Positions 22,608 through 33,779 of a stretch of 64,000 nt of DNA are shown here, piece by piece. The DNA lies in the NCBI GenBank assembly GCA_029237695.1, contig CM055277.1, forward strand, positions 38,846,242-38,910,241, given 5' to 3'. A program made the position numbers and the translations under genes. How positions within the stretch are numbered: the stretch's first letter is position 1; every line of letters starts with the position of its first letter. A model generated the notes under the pieces. It did not search any database, had not been told where the DNA came from, and saw nothing but the letters and a program-made list of their open reading frames with translations. This DNA is from Conchocele bisecta. Its lineage: Eukaryota > Mollusca > Bivalvia > Lucinida > Thyasiridae.

Positions 22608-25180
22608 AACCAGAAAATGTGTTCATATAACACGGATGCCCCACATACCGCTTTGACAATAAACGAGGAAAAATTTCCAGTCTAAAAGGCGAGATATTCC
22701 ATGACCCGGGAGTCGAATCAAAATAAACTTTGTGCATCGCACGCTAGTCATCATAAGGAAGATACATGCCAAGTTTTAGGTCTGTAGCTATTAGGGTTTA
22801 AAGGTATTACCGTATTCTTGCGATTATAAGACGCATTTTTTTTACTCAGATTTGTATCCCAGAAAGCTCCTGCGTCTTATAAATACATGTAGATACATGA
22901 GCATTTTTTTCCACCCGAAATATTGACATAAACGACAAAAAAAAATAATAATAAAATGCCTTCCTATATTTGTTGTTGTTGTTAGTCTTTGGGGTAAAAT
23001 CCGGTATTGGAATATTGGTTTCGTATTCTAAACAGTTCGCGCCTTTACTCGCGCCTTACTCGTTCCGGCCATGTGTCACATTCGGTACACATTTTCTATA
23101 CCGAAGGCGAACAGTGTATACCAAGATCAGATCCGGTCGACATTTTCTCTGCCGAATCACAATCTTGCCTCTATCATTTTAATTATCTTTTGAAAACATT
23201 TACCGGTCCCATATCGGTCGGTGTCATTTTGCCGTGAAAAATATTGCATGACGCCATTAACGGTAAATCCCAATATGCATAATGCAATTCCACGAAAGTT
23301 ATAAAACTCCATCATTAGTTTCGAAACTGTGTGTTTACAAGATGCTGATGAAAGTGGCAAGCCTAAGTCAGCTGGCCGACATCAAACACACCGCGTGTCA
23401 AGATTTACAACACAAAGCCATATCAAATATCAACACACGCGGTTGCTGACGTCCATTTCGTATTCGTCACTAAACTGGTACCCTGTCTATTATGACACGG
23501 CAAACGTGTTTATGTGAATTGGGTCTTTATCTCTGACAAATCCCGGCTTAATGCATTAGCGGCCAGACCAGGCGGTGGATTCGCGTAGTCTGCACATGGT
23601 TTACAATGTTCGCCAATCTCTATTTAAAAAATTATAATTACGTCAGCGGACAATGCAAATTCGTCATAGCTATAGGCTGCTTTCAGCGTCATTTACGGAA
23701 GATACAACTGATTTTGAAATATTACATACTGTAGGCGAAAGTTGTGTGTTGCTTTGTGGAAAAAAATCGATAACACCCAACCGTGTCAACAGGTGCTATT
23801 ATCTTATGTCATCATTCAGCACGAGCTGTAAACTGTGTGACCTTTAGGCTATGTTTTGAAATTGCACTGATTGGTCAACACGCTTTTTGATGTGTGCCGC
23901 AGATGTGGCGAACGTGCGGCTTTCATCCTTGCATCATGGGGGCAATCAGTAACCCATTTCATGCTGAGGATACGCTTATGTTTGCGGAAAATCCTAAATA
24001 TTTTCCTTCTATGCAATCAGAAGTATATGCCGCGACCACCATTTAAACCGTTTCGTCGAGACAGTTCAAATGAGTGGTTACAACATATACTTTCAGTGAG
24101 AAATAACAAAAATAAAATATTTAATAAATTTCATATCCGTAAATGTGTATTCAGAAAGGAACGGTTAAAAAAACACTCTGGATTATACGCAGATATTGAT
24201 TTCGAAATAGTTTCCGTAAATGGTGTTGAAAAGTGAAAATACATACCGCAATCAATAATTAACAATATAATACCACTTTCGGCAGCAATATGATTGCAAA
24301 TATATTAACACGATTTATGACAATAGTCTGTTACACATTTAACACGATTTTGATATACAAATAGGCAAAAAAATCGGGAGCCAATGCACAACCGTGTACT
24401 AACCGAGCACATGTTATAGTGAAGCGTGTACTACCGAGTTCAGTGTAATTGAAGATACTAGAAAATGATGAAATACGGACCGGGGAATCGGCATAGAGTC
24501 GGCAAATTACGGACATAGCAAACTATGATAGGGAAAATACAGACAAAAACGTCCAAGGTACGAATAAAAAAACAGTGTCGGGGAATAAATAACAACTTGG
24601 CGAGTTTTCTTTTCTTTTTTTCTTTTTTGTTAGGAAAATTGGGTGCGTCTTATAATCTCATGTAGACATTTTCCCCCAGATTTTGGACTGAAAATAGCGG
24701 TGCATCTTATACACTCTTGCGACCTATAATCGGCAGAATATGGTACAACCTACAAGCCAAAATTGGAGATTTATGAGTTACAAAGCAAAATTGGAAAATT
24801 CTAAGTCAAAAAGGGGGAGATAATCCATGACCCCAGGGTCGAAAAAAAAAATCGAAATAAACTTTGCGCATTTACTTATCATAAGGAAGCTACATACAAA
24901 GTTTCAGGTCTGTAGCTAGTACGGATTAAAAGTTTTATGAGTTACAAGGCAAAATTGGGAAATTCCAAGTCGAAAAGGGGGAGATAATCCATGACCTGGG
25001 GTGTCAAATAAAAAATCAAAATAAACTTTGTGCATCTACTCATCATAAGGAAGCTACACACCAAGTTTCAGGTCTGTAGCTATATGGTTTACAACTTATA
25101 AGGTTGGTGATGGACGGACGGAAGGACTGACAGACGGACGGACAAGGCTAACACTAAATGCCCCCTCCACTGGCAAGAGG
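22608..25180 (+). mobile_element. Hairpin-ended element family H, split by a TIR transposon
   Basis: The left end is CCAGAAAATGTGTTCATATA and ACACGGATGCCCCACATACC; the body is GGCGAGATATTCCATGACCC and AGGAAGATACATGCCAAGTT. After the TIR insertion (22806-24747) the body resumes: two more units with GGGGGAGATAATCCATGACC, then a GGACGGACGG tail and CACTAAATGCCCCCTCC. A compact full copy lies at 40379-40655. Confidence 0.65.
22806..24747. mobile_element. TIR DNA transposon remnant (TACCGTATTCTTGCGATTATAAG ends)
   Basis: The left end is TACCGTATTCTTGCGATTAT with AAGACGCA; the right end is the inverse of TACCATATTCTGCCGATTATA. A second ATTATAAGACGC-type motif is repeated inside both ends (about 22870 and 24645). 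Length is about 1.94 kb. It contains a 121-codon frame (23871-24236) rich in Lys/Arg that I could not match to a transposase. Ends are compatible with TA duplication. It interrupts family H. Confidence 0.75.
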
Positions 25181-25591
25181 ATAAAAAGCGCGCCAAAGCT
25201 CACCATATTTGCTCGTCGATGTATAGCCAGTAAATAAGGAAATCAGTAACATTGATGGAAGTAACCCTCAAAGTCATTTGGCCTTGACATAAATGGCATG
25301 GGTGGGCTATGGTATTAAAATATGGATGGTGGCAAATATGTTTAAAGCCAATCTGACTTGGGGTTTAAGAGACAATAGGTAACCAACATTTGACCTTCAC
25401 TTTGGGCATGTGGGCCGCATTGGACGGGCTACGGAACAAACATATGAATTATTCAATGAAGAAAAGTCAATTGATTCGAGGGTTGCAGTAATAATAGGTA
25501 GCCAAAAACGTTAATGCAATTCGACACAATTTGACCTCGACATTGGGCATGTGGGCAATAGGAGTGGGCTATGGAATGAAAAGGTGGATGG
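25181..25591. other. Intron, decayed repeat units only
   Basis: Three loose copies of TTTGACCTTGACATTGGGC-type sequence with GGGCTATGG and GAATGAAAA landmarks, about 120-130 bp apart. No gene. Confidence 0.45.
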
Positions 25592-25655
25592 TGATTGATC
25601 CAGATCTACACTAGCCACAAATTCCATAAGCCCCATTACTCGAGTCACAGCCACA
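25592..25655 (+). repeat. Arm-type repeat beside exon 4
   Basis: GATCCAGATCTACACTAGCC, ATAAGCCCCATTACTCGAGT and CACAGCCACAGAT. This is the same sequence as the right arm of the element at 8713-9188, in the same orientation relative to the gene. Confidence 0.7.
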
Positions 25656-25673
25656 GATAAGACAGGTGTATAC

Positions 25674-25860
25674 CTGCGTGGTGGGAGACGGGGCTGCGGT
25701 CGGGGCTGTCAAGGATAGCGCTGACCAGCTCGGTGGGCGGGGGCCGCAGGGTCCGGGCAGGGTCCACAACCAGGGGCAGCTTCAGCAGGTCGGCAAAGTG
25801 ACTGTCAAACTGGCTCATCTCCTCCTGCATCTTGTCTCCACAGTTCGTCTTGAACAGCAC
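25674..25860 (-). CDS. Exon 4: linker of the compact module
   Basis: The acceptor is GTGTCTGTAG and the donor CACGCAG|GTATAC. The 187 nt run from phase 0 to phase 1, with 62 codons plus one base (residues about 1501-1562). It opens VLFKTNCGDKMQEEMSQF, continues LLKLPLVV, then LRPPPTELVSAILDSPD and ends SPVSHHA. The first half is probably helical, the second a Pro-rich linker. The split codon with exon 5 is GGG. Base composition and codon use match exons 3 and 5. It has no recognised domain of its own and probably completes the fold begun in exon 3. Confidence 0.87.
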
Positions 25861-25910
25861 CTACAGACACGTGTGATACTCACCACACACAGGCAACACC
25901 AGTGCTCCAG

Positions 25911-26105
25911 ATGTGTATTGGCGTATTTTACATGCTTATTTTAGCTGAATACGCAGTGATTATTAAAAGTGGGAGTATGTAGAATATGTATTGATTTTCA
26001 AATTGAGTAGTGAAAATACTGTAATAAAGTTGAAAATTTACTTAGTTGAGATGCAAGTTGCTTTTTGCAGCTCAAATACGTAAGTTTTCAACTGTATTAC
26101 AGTAT
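25911..26105 (+). repeat. Repeat just upstream of exon 4's acceptor
   Basis: GTGTATTGGCGTATTTTACA, CTTATTTTAGCTGAATACGC, AAAAGTGGGAGTA and GAAAATACTGTAATAAAGTT, closely matching 21555-21720. It ends in a short stem, GTTGAAAATTTAC/GTAAGTTTTCAAC (26030-26092). Confidence 0.78.
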
Positions 26106-26108
26106 ACA

Positions 26109-27608
26109 TAACAAGAGCTGTAGGAGAACAGCATAGCTCGACTACGAGGGTTGTCGATGTACACATAGCTTGACAAAGAAGGTGGCTGCGGCCTGCATAA
26201 AAACCTTAACCAAGGTTGACTAAAAACCTTAACCAAGGGAAATTAAGTAAGTAATTCAAGGTTAAATGTAGGTCAATGTCAGATATAGGTCAGGGGTTAT
26301 TGATGTACATCACTAGGAGATGAAGTTTTCCAAGTATGGTTTCTGTAGGCCCAGGAGTATTCCATATACAAGCTTGACTAAAAACCGTAACCAAGGGGAA
26401 ATAACTAAGTAATCCAAGGATAAAAGTAGGTCAAGGTCAAATATAGGTCAGGGATTATTGATGTACATCACTAGGAGATGAAGGTGTCCAAGTATGGTTG
26501 ATGTAGGCCAGGAGTATTCCATATACAAGCTTGACCATAAACATTAACCAAGTAATTCAAGGTTAAATGTAGGTGAAGGTAAAATAAAGGTCAGGGGTTA
26601 TTGATGTAAATCCCTATGAGAAAAAGTTACCCAAGTATGGTGTCTGGATGCACAATAGTATTCCATGTACAAGCTTGACTAAAAACCTTAACCAAGCTTG
26701 ACTAAAAACATTAACCAAGGGGAATTAAGTAAGTAATTCAAGAGGAAATGTAGGTGAAGGTCAAATATAGATCAGGGGTTATTGATGTACATCACTAGGA
26801 GATGAAGTTGTCCAAGTATGGTGGGTGTAGGGCCAGTAGTATTCCATATACAAGCTTGACTAAAAACCTTAACCAAGGGGAATTAAGTAAGTAATTGCAG
26901 AGGAAATGTAGGTCAATGTCAAATATAGATCAGGGGTTATTGATGTAGATCCCTATGAGAAAAGGTTGTCCAAGTATGGTGTCTGTATGCACACTAGTCT
27001 TCCATGTACAAGCTTGACTAAAAACCTTAACCAAGGTTGACTAAAAACCTTAACCAAGGGGAATTAACTATGTAATTCAAGGTCAAATGTAGGTCAAGGT
27101 CAAATATAGGTCAGGGGTTGTTGATCTATATCACTAGGAGATGAAGTTGTTCAAGTATGGTGGTAGTAGGGCCAGGAGTATTCCATTTACAAGCTTGACT
27201 AAAAACCTTAACCAAGGGGAATTAACTAAGTAATTCAAGAGGAAATGTGGGTCAAGGTGAAATATAAATCAGGGGTTATTGATGTACATCCCTATGAGAA
27301 AAGGTTGTCCAAGTATGGCGTCTGTATGCACAATAGTATTCCATGTACAAGCTTGACTAAAAACCTTAACCAAGGTTGACTAAAAACATTAACCAAATTC
27401 AAGAGGAAATGTAGGTCAAGGTCAAATATAGATCAGGGGTTATTGATGTACATCACTAGGAGATGAAGTTGTGCAAGTATGGTGGGTGTAGGGCCAGTAG
27501 TATTCCATATACAAGGTTGACTAAAAACCTTAACCAAGGCGTGACAGTGGCGCCGACGCCGGGGTGACAACATAAGCTCTACTTATTCTTCGAATAGTCG
27601 GGCTAAAA
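26109..27608 (+). mobile_element. Hairpin-ended element family B, complete
   Basis: Left end: AACAAGAGCTGTAGGAGAAC with stem AGCTGT/ACAGC, then GCTCGACTACGAGGGTTGTC. Right end: GACGCCGGGGTGACAACATA and stem AGCTCTACTTATTC/GAATAGTCGGGCT, then AAAAAC. Between are about eight units with TTGACTAAAAACCTTAACC and GTCCAAGTATGGTG. This is the best reference copy of family B in the window. Confidence 0.8.
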
Positions 27609-27671
27609 ACTCAAATAAGTGAATTGTTAAATTTGTTTTATGCTTTGATCATTTGTTTCCTATTTAATAAT

Positions 27672-28120
27672 GAAGACAAGAAACGAGGCAAAGCCACGAA
27701 GTCGAAAGTCGTTCACGCGGAAAAAATAGGTGACGGTCAAAAAAAGGTCACATGTTGGATAGTGGTATGTGGTGGGCACCCCTTTCTTATGAAGCTGTCA
27801 AAGGTTGGTGGTCCTACTTTGTACAGTAACAGAGCAATGGACATTTAAAACAAAACTTAACGTTTAAAATGGCTAAGTTGTTCACGCGGAAAAAATAGTT
27901 GAAGGTCACAAAAAGGTCACATGTTGGATAGTGGTATGTGGTGGGCACCCCTTGCTCATGAAACTGTCAAAGTTTGGTGGTCCTAGGTTGTACAGTAACA
28001 GAGAAATGGACATTTAACAGAAAACTAAACATTGATTGTGGACGCCGCCCGCCGCCAGCCCCCCGCCCGGCTTTCGCCAATCCAATAGCTGGGATTTAAA
28101 AAAAAAAAAAAAAAACGGCT
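27672..28120 (+). mobile_element. Hairpin-ended element family F
   Basis: Left end: ACAAGAAACGAGGCAAAGCC with ACGAAGTCG. Two units of about 160 bp follow (GTTCACGCGGAAAAAATAG, GGTCACATGTTGGATAGTGG, GTACAGTAACAGAG). Right end: CGCCCGGCTTTCGCCAATCC, poly(A) and CGGCTAAAAATC. A 3' fragment lies at 31545-31775. Confidence 0.65.
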
Positions 28121-28280
28121 AAAAATCATAATCCAATTGTAAAAATAAAATATGCATTTAATTTGAAATCAGGGGGTAAAAATACTCTTTAGACACAAAG
28201 CTCATCTGGATTTCTGTAACACACACCAATCAATATCAACTGCAACTGCAACATATATCAGCTATCACTACGGAAGGTGT

Positions 28281-28510
28281 GATTGATTGATTATTGGTCT
28301 TTAACGGCCTATCAACAGCTAAGCTCATTTAAGGCCGGGCCAATGGGTTGGACTATTCCGTGTTTAACCTGTCCATAATCATAATGAGGGAAATTCCCGA
28401 AATCAAAAGTCGGCAATCCAGTAAGGCATTCGGATTCCACCCGTTTGCGTACTCCCGACAAACCAACCACCCGGCAGGTGGGACATCATTGTCAGAATTT
28501 CAATGTGTCA
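28281..28510 (+). mobile_element. SINE-like family, fragment
   Basis: TTATTGGTCTTTAACGGCCT, ATCAACAGCTAAGCTCATTT and AAGGCCGGGCCAATGGGTTG, followed by a diverged AATTCCCGAAATCAAAAG. The right part is degraded. Confidence 0.6.
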
Positions 28511-28514
28511 GTAA

Positions 28515-28560
28515 TACAGTAGAACCTCCCTAAACCGGACACCATGTGGACCACATTGTG
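28515..28560 (+). repeat. Solo end of a CAGTAGAACCTCCC-type MITE
   Basis: ACAGTAGAACCTCCCTAAAC and CGGACACC, matching one arm of the palindromic MITE at 31793-31861. No partner arm was found nearby. Confidence 0.5.
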
Positions 28561-28626
28561 CTTAATTTCGACGGGTTTCAATGCAATTTATTTCATTGTC
28601 GTGTCTGTTCATGTTGAATATATATG

Positions 28627-28766
28627 ACAACAAGAAACGAGGCAAAGCCACGAAGGCCAGGTTTTTTCCAAGCATAGACACTTGGATAACATAATTATAC
28701 CCACTTTTTGTAGACTAGATCGCCGTGGCCTGCATGTCGCGCCTTGGGGCGAGGCATGGACACTAA
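28627..28766 (+). mobile_element. Very short hairpin element
   Basis: ACAAGAAACGAGGCAAAGCC start (family F type) and GTCGCGCCTTGGGGCGAGGC, then ATGGACACTAAAA. The same right end recurs at 58092-58130. It may be two truncated elements joined. Confidence 0.5.
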
Positions 28767-31172
28767 AACAAGAGGGCCATGATGGCCCTAATTCGCTCAC
28801 CTGACTCCATGAACACCAGAGGAGAATGTGACATTGAGTTCATGTGTTTTAAAAAAAATTGTAATATTTTTAGATGGCAGTCATCTTGGATTACGCGATG
28901 ACTCATTTTACCAAATCTGAAAATGCTTCACCCAAGGATCTTAACTTCCTATGAAGTTTGGCCAGCATCGGCCATGTGGTTCCTGAGAAAAAGACGTTCA
29001 AAATCTTGAATAAATGGACCTTTTGGCGGCCATCATGGATGTTATAATCATCATATTCCGACAATTTGATATATGACATGAGCATATCCTGTCCAAAATA
29101 AAATGTGACCCCACGGGCCACGCCCATTATTGACCCCAGGGTCACCATTTTCACAAATTTAAAAGAGCATTGTAAATCAATCATTCCTACCAAGTTTGAG
29201 AAGAAGATTTTTAAGAATTTATGCTATTTTTAGACGGCGGCCATCGTGGATTAACGATGACCTCCATTTTAACAAATCTGAAAAGGCTTCACCCATGGAC
29301 CATAACTTTTAAGTTTGGCTACCATGGGCCAAGCGGTTCATGTGAAGAAGAATTTTGAAATCTCTAATAAAAGAAAGACCTTTTGACATTTTGGCAGCCA
29401 GCTTGGATGACATAACAATCAGATTTCGACAAACAATGTACCAGAGTGATCACCTCATTGATACCTTCGATTTGATATATAACACAACATTATTCGGTCA
29501 AAAATAAAAATTGACCCCACGGACCACGCCCATTTTTGACCCCGGGGTCACCATTTTAACAACTTTGAAAGACCATTGTACATCAATCATTCCTACCAAG
29601 TTTCGTCGAAATCCGGCTAGCGGTTCATGAGAAGAATATTTTTTAAGAATTTATGCTATTTTTAGACGGCGGCCATCTTGGATTAGCGACGACCTCCATT
29701 TTAACAAATCTGGAAAGGTTTCACCCATGGACCATAACTTTTAAGTTTGGATACATGTGAAGAAGAATTTTGAAATCTCTAATAAAAGAACGACCTTTTG
29801 ACATTTCGACGGCCATCTTGGATGACATAACAATCCGATTTCGACAATAAATGTACCAGAGTGATCGCCTCATTGATACCTTCGATTTCATATATAACAT
29901 GACCATATTTGGTCAAAAATAAATTTTGACCCCAATTTGACCTCACGGGCCACGCCCATTTTTGACCCCGGGGTCACCATTTTAACAACTTTGAAAGAGC
30001 ATTGTACATCGATCATTCATACCAAGTTTCGTCGAAATCCGGCCAGTGATTTTTTAAGAATTTATGCTATTTTTAGATGGCGGCCATCTTGGATTAGTGA
30101 TGACCTCCATTTTAACAAATCTGAAAAGGCTTCACCCATGGACCATAAATTTTAAGTTTGGCTACCATGGGCCAAGCGGTTCATGTGAAGAAGAATTTTG
30201 AAATCTCTAATAAAAGAACAAACTTTTGACATTTCGGCGGCCATCTTGGATGACATAACAATCCGATTTGGACGAAAAATGTACCAGAGTGATCGTCTCA
30301 TTGATACGTTCGATTTGATAAATAACATGACCATATTTGGTCACAAATAAATTTTGACCCCAATTTGACCCCACGGGCCACGCCCATTTTTGACCCCGGG
30401 GTCACCATTTTAACAATTTTGAAAGAGCATTGTACATCGATCATTCCTACCAAGTTTCGTCGAAATCCAGCTAGTGGTTCATGAGAAGATTTTTTTAAGA
30501 ATTTATGCTATTTTTAGACGGCGGCCATCTTGGATTAGCGATGACCTCCATTTTAACAAATCTGAAAAGGCTTCACCCATGGACCATAAATTTTAAGTTT
30601 GGTGACCATGGGCAAAGCGGTTCATGTGAAGAAGAATTTTGAAATCTCTAATAAAAGAACGACCTTTTGACCTTTCGGCGGCCATCTTGGATGACATAAC
30701 CATCCGATTTCGACAAAAGATGCACTAGAGTGATCGCCTCATTGACACCTTCACCTTGATATATGACATGACCATATTCGGTCAAAAATAAAATTTGACC
30801 CCAATTTGACCGCACGGGCCACGCCCATTTTTGACCCCGGGGCCACCATTTTAACAACTTTGAAAGAGCATTGTACATCGATCATTCCTACCAAGTTTTG
30901 TCGAAATCCGGTTAGCGGTTCTTGAGAAGAACATTTTTGAAGAATTTGTGCTATTTTTAGACGGCGGCCATCTTGGATTATGTAATGACGTCATTTTAAC
31001 AATTTTGTAATCCCCCTACCTAAGGACCATGACCATGAAGTTTGGTGACTATAGGCCCAATGGTTACCGAGGAGAAGACATTTGAAAATGTTCACGGACA
31101 ACGACGGACGACGACGTAGACGGACACATTGCGGTAACAATAGCTCACATGAGCTTTGCTCAGGTGAGCTAA
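28767..31172 (+). mobile_element. Hairpin-ended element family A, longest copy
   Basis: It runs from AACAAGAGGGCCATGATGGC to AGCTCACATGAGC/GCTCAGGTGAGCT and AAAAA. It contains four to five units of about 430 bp with GGCGGCCATCTTGGATTAGC near 29234, 29666, 30072 and 30518. Copy number of the internal unit explains the difference from the 1.44-kb copy at 11243. Confidence 0.85.
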
Positions 31173-31184
31173 AAATAGATATAG

Positions 31185-31775
31185 TAGATGGAAAAACTTT
31201 AACCAAAAAACTTTAACCAGACACACGGACGTACGGACGGACGTATGCCAAAATGCCGACTTTATCCCGCTGACAATGATGATAAACACCCATGTGAAGT
31301 ATCCAGGTAACGGGTGAAGCAGTTGCAGAGATATAGTACACGAACAAATTTTAACAAAAAAATTCAAAGTAATTTGACCTTGACATTGGGCATAGGGGCC
31401 GCACGGTTGGGGGGGGGGGGGGTGGGGGGGGGGGTAGAATGAAAATATGGATGATGATAAACACCCATGTAAAGTTTCAAGGTAATGGGCGAAGCAGTTT
31501 TAACCAAAAAACTTTTAACCAGACGTAGGTTAAAAAGTTAACATTAAGTCAATTACGTAGAAATAATAGGTGAAGGTAAATAAAATGGTCACATGTTGGA
31601 TAGTTGTATGTGGTAGGCACCCCTTGGTTATGAAGCTGTGAAAGTTTGGTGGTCCTAGGTGGTACAGTACCAAAGAAATGGACTTAAACACGAAAACTTA
31701 ACATTGATTGCCCGCCCGGCTTTCGCCAATCCAATAGCCTGGATTTTTTTTCAAAAAAACTGGCTAAAAATTGTT
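31185..31775 (+). mobile_element. Fragments of hairpin families G and F
   Basis: AAACTTTAACCAGACACACG with GTACGGACGG and ATGCCGACTTTATCCCGCTG (family G end) at 31190-31262; a G-run (about 31408-31434); then family F sequence ending CGGCTTTCGCCAATCCAATA and GGCTAAAAATTG. Confidence 0.55.
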
Positions 31776-31792
31776 CACAGGCTACTTAATTA

Positions 31793-31861
31793 CAGTGGAA
31801 CCTCTCCAAACCAGACACTCTGGAAAGTGCCAGGGTGTCCGGTTTAGAGAGGTTCCACTGT
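31793..31861. mobile_element. Palindromic MITE (CAGTGGAACCTCTC ends)
   Basis: TACAGTGGAACCTCTCCAAA and CCAGACAC are matched by the inverse GTGTCCGGTTTAGAGAGGTT, CCACTGTA, with TA at both ends. The whole element is little more than two arms. TA-flanked CAGT...AACCTC ends resemble pogo/Tigger-type mariner relatives (inference). From 31862 to 32270 nothing else is recognised. Confidence 0.8.
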
Positions 31862-32478
31862 AAATTAATTTGTTTGCGGCTTATGGACCTAAAGAATATG
31901 TGGGTCCTGGTGATATTGTTCTTCACTTTTCAAAGAATAATTGGGTACTAAGAAGAGAAGTCTTCTAGAAGTTGATTTAATTTGCCCATGGAAAACTGAA
32001 TAAAAAATAAAGAGAAAATAAACTGTTAAAATAAAGTATATGAAGTGTACGAATGTCAAAGAAATCCATGCAGTAATGTTGAAGTTATAGCATGACGAAA
32101 GAACGCTTACAAACATTGTGACGTAAAATGACCACGGACAGATTGACAGACATACGGAACCTCAGAGCAAAGCAATATGCCCCCTAACTATTTTTTACAT
32201 AAGGGCATAAAACCTATAGTATAGCAAACGGAGTCGGAGCAAGGCCGAAGTATACAGCGATAGGCAATGTAAGTTAAACCTTTCACCCCTAAATAACTGG
32301 AATGGACTGTAATATGTTAATTTTCCTACCAATCCAATCGTCACAAAATGATTTTCAGACTAGTCCATTTACGAAAAGGCGGTGTTTTTGTTCTCAAAAA
32401 TAAGAAAATTACTTGCAAAAAGTGCAGATCCTAATGAGACGGCTCATCTGGATCTACACTTTTTGCCAATACCACTAT

Positions 32479-32735
32479 ACAGGTATACCACTGTACAGGT
32501 ATACCACTATACAGGTATACCACTGTACAGGCATACCACTGTACAGGCATACCACTGTACAGGTATACCACTGTACAGGCATACCACTATACAGGTATAC
32601 CACTGTACAGGTATACCACTATACAGGTACCACTGTACAGTATACCACTAAATACAGGTATACCACTAAACAGGTATACCACTGTACAGGTATACCACAG
32701 TACAGGTATACACCGTACAGGTATACAGTATACTG
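32479..32735 (+). repeat. 16-bp minisatellite (ACCACTGTACAGGTAT)
   Basis: About 16 units with T/A and GTAT/GCAT variants. Frames through it encode Tyr/Thr-rich repeats and are not genes. Confidence 0.95.
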
Positions 32736-32749
32736 GTACGGAGGCCTAT

Positions 32750-32840
32750 AGTGTTTTTTGACCAATACCACTGTACAGAGGCCTATAGTGTTTTTGCCAA
32801 TACCACTGTAACCACCACCCCCCCCCCCCCCCCCCTGACC

Positions 32841-32871
<31 letters not shown>

Positions 32872-33010
32872 TATAGTGTTTTTGTCAATACCACCATACA
32901 GGCCTATAGTGTTTTTGCCAATACCACTGTACAGGCCTATAGTGTTTTTGCCAATACCACTGTACAGGCCTATAGTGTTTTTGCCAATACCACTATACAG
33001 GCCTATAGTG
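32750..33010 (+). repeat. 33-bp minisatellite and poly-C block
   Basis: Units of CACTGTACAGGCCTATAGTG plus TTTTTGCCAATAC. An interrupted C-run of about 50 bases sits at 32817-32870. The 33-bp unit includes the 16-bp unit's core and MITE sequence (TTTTTGCCAATACCAC), so both arrays grew from the MITE. Confidence 0.93.
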
Positions 33011-33036
33011 TTGAAATGGTTAAAAGAGCCACGTAC

Positions 33037-33340
33037 GTAGTGGTACGGCACGTCGTCGAGCTGGCCGTCCGTGAGGTCTATGTCGCTGCAGCGGTTGTAG
33101 ACGGCGGGGGCATGCGGCCCGTACCGCACAGAGCGCTCCCAATGGCGCGCCCCCAGGTGCATCTTGGGTGCGGTGGCCACCTGCAGCCGCATTTCCTTGC
33201 CGTGCAGCCAGAGGGCGCAGATCGATTCGAACGGCACCTCAACCTCGGCTAGCTGGCGCTGGGCAGCATCCTGGGCAGGGTCCCGGGCAGAGTCCCAGGC
33301 AGGTCGCGCAGTATTCAGCTGGAACTCGTATACCAGCTTC
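33037..33340 (-). CDS. Exon 3: compact module (~101 residues)
   Basis: The acceptor is GCGTGCACAG and the donor CACTAC|GTACGT. The 304 nt complete a split codon and give 101 codons, ending in phase 0 (residues about 1400-1500). It opens KLVYEFQLN, has an Ala/Asp/Gln-rich linker, then VEVPFESICALWLHGKEM, LQVATAPKMHL, WERSVRYGPHA and DIDLTDGQL. Alternating hydrophobic residues around PFESI and LQVATAP suggest beta strands of a small sandwich. I could not name the family. GC content is high against AT-rich surroundings. The frame stays open beyond the donor into C/G-run repeat sequence, which I treat as intron. Confidence 0.87.
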
Positions 33341-33449
33341 CTGTGCACGCATACAATATATATCAGTGTACACAATATAGATCAGCACACACAATAGACA
33401 ATACAGTCTACACTCGTTTACTGAAAGTCCAGGGGAAAGTTAATGAGAG

Positions 33450-33482
33450 TTATATATATATATATATTATATATATATATAG
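33450..33482. repeat. (TA)n microsatellite
   Basis: About 16 TA steps with one interruption, near 33449-33482, in the intron between exons 2 and 3. Confidence 0.9.
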
Positions 33483-33535
33483 GAAAACATTTACTTGGGA
33501 CCGAGAATTTGAGTACGAGTTGTCAGTAATTTGAC

Positions 33536-33779
33536 TAAACCCTTTGAACCCTAAAGTGCTATAGCGGGGTTTGCAAAAAGTTCAGATCCTTATCAGATGG
33601 CTCGTAACGAGCCATCTCATAAGGATTTGAACTTTTTGCAAGAAATGTTCATACTTTTTAGAACAAAAACACCCCTTTTCATAAATGGAATTTTCTGCAA
33701 ATGATTTTGTGACGATTGGATTTGTTGCAAAATTAACATATCAAAATTCATTCCAGTTACTTAGGGTTGAAAGGGTTAA
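33536..33779. mobile_element. TTAA-type MITE, copy 3
   Basis: The left end is AAACCCTTTGAACCC; the right end is GGGTTGAAAGGGTTAA. The central palindrome is AGATGGCTCGTAACGAGCCATCT with flanks GCAAAAAGTTCAGATCCT and inverse. The right side shares ATAAATGGA and ATTTTGTGACGATTGG with copy 1. Confidence 0.85.

Larger units (their letters stand above)
32274..33023. mobile_element. TTAA-flanked MITE, copy 2, swollen by internal arrays
   Basis: The left end is TTAAACCTTTCACCCC with AATAACTGGAATGG; the right end is GTGTTGAAATGGTTAA. The internal GCAAAAAGTGCAGATC and AGATCCTAATGAGACGGCTC is partly lost. The rest is minisatellite (16-bp and 33-bp units) and a poly-C block. The right TTAA lies 13 bp from exon 3's donor. 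Confidence 0.75.

Noticed and set aside
23871..24236. 121-codon plus-strand frame in the TIR element
   Set aside because: Inside a transposon remnant, Lys/Arg-rich, no transposase motif (no DDE signature visible); kept only as part of the element.
32746..33375. 209-codon minus-strand frame extending exon 3
   Set aside because: The part below 33037 is MITE minisatellite and homopolymer (Gly/Trp-rich); a consensus donor GTACGT at 33031-33036 ends the exon in the phase exon 4 needs.
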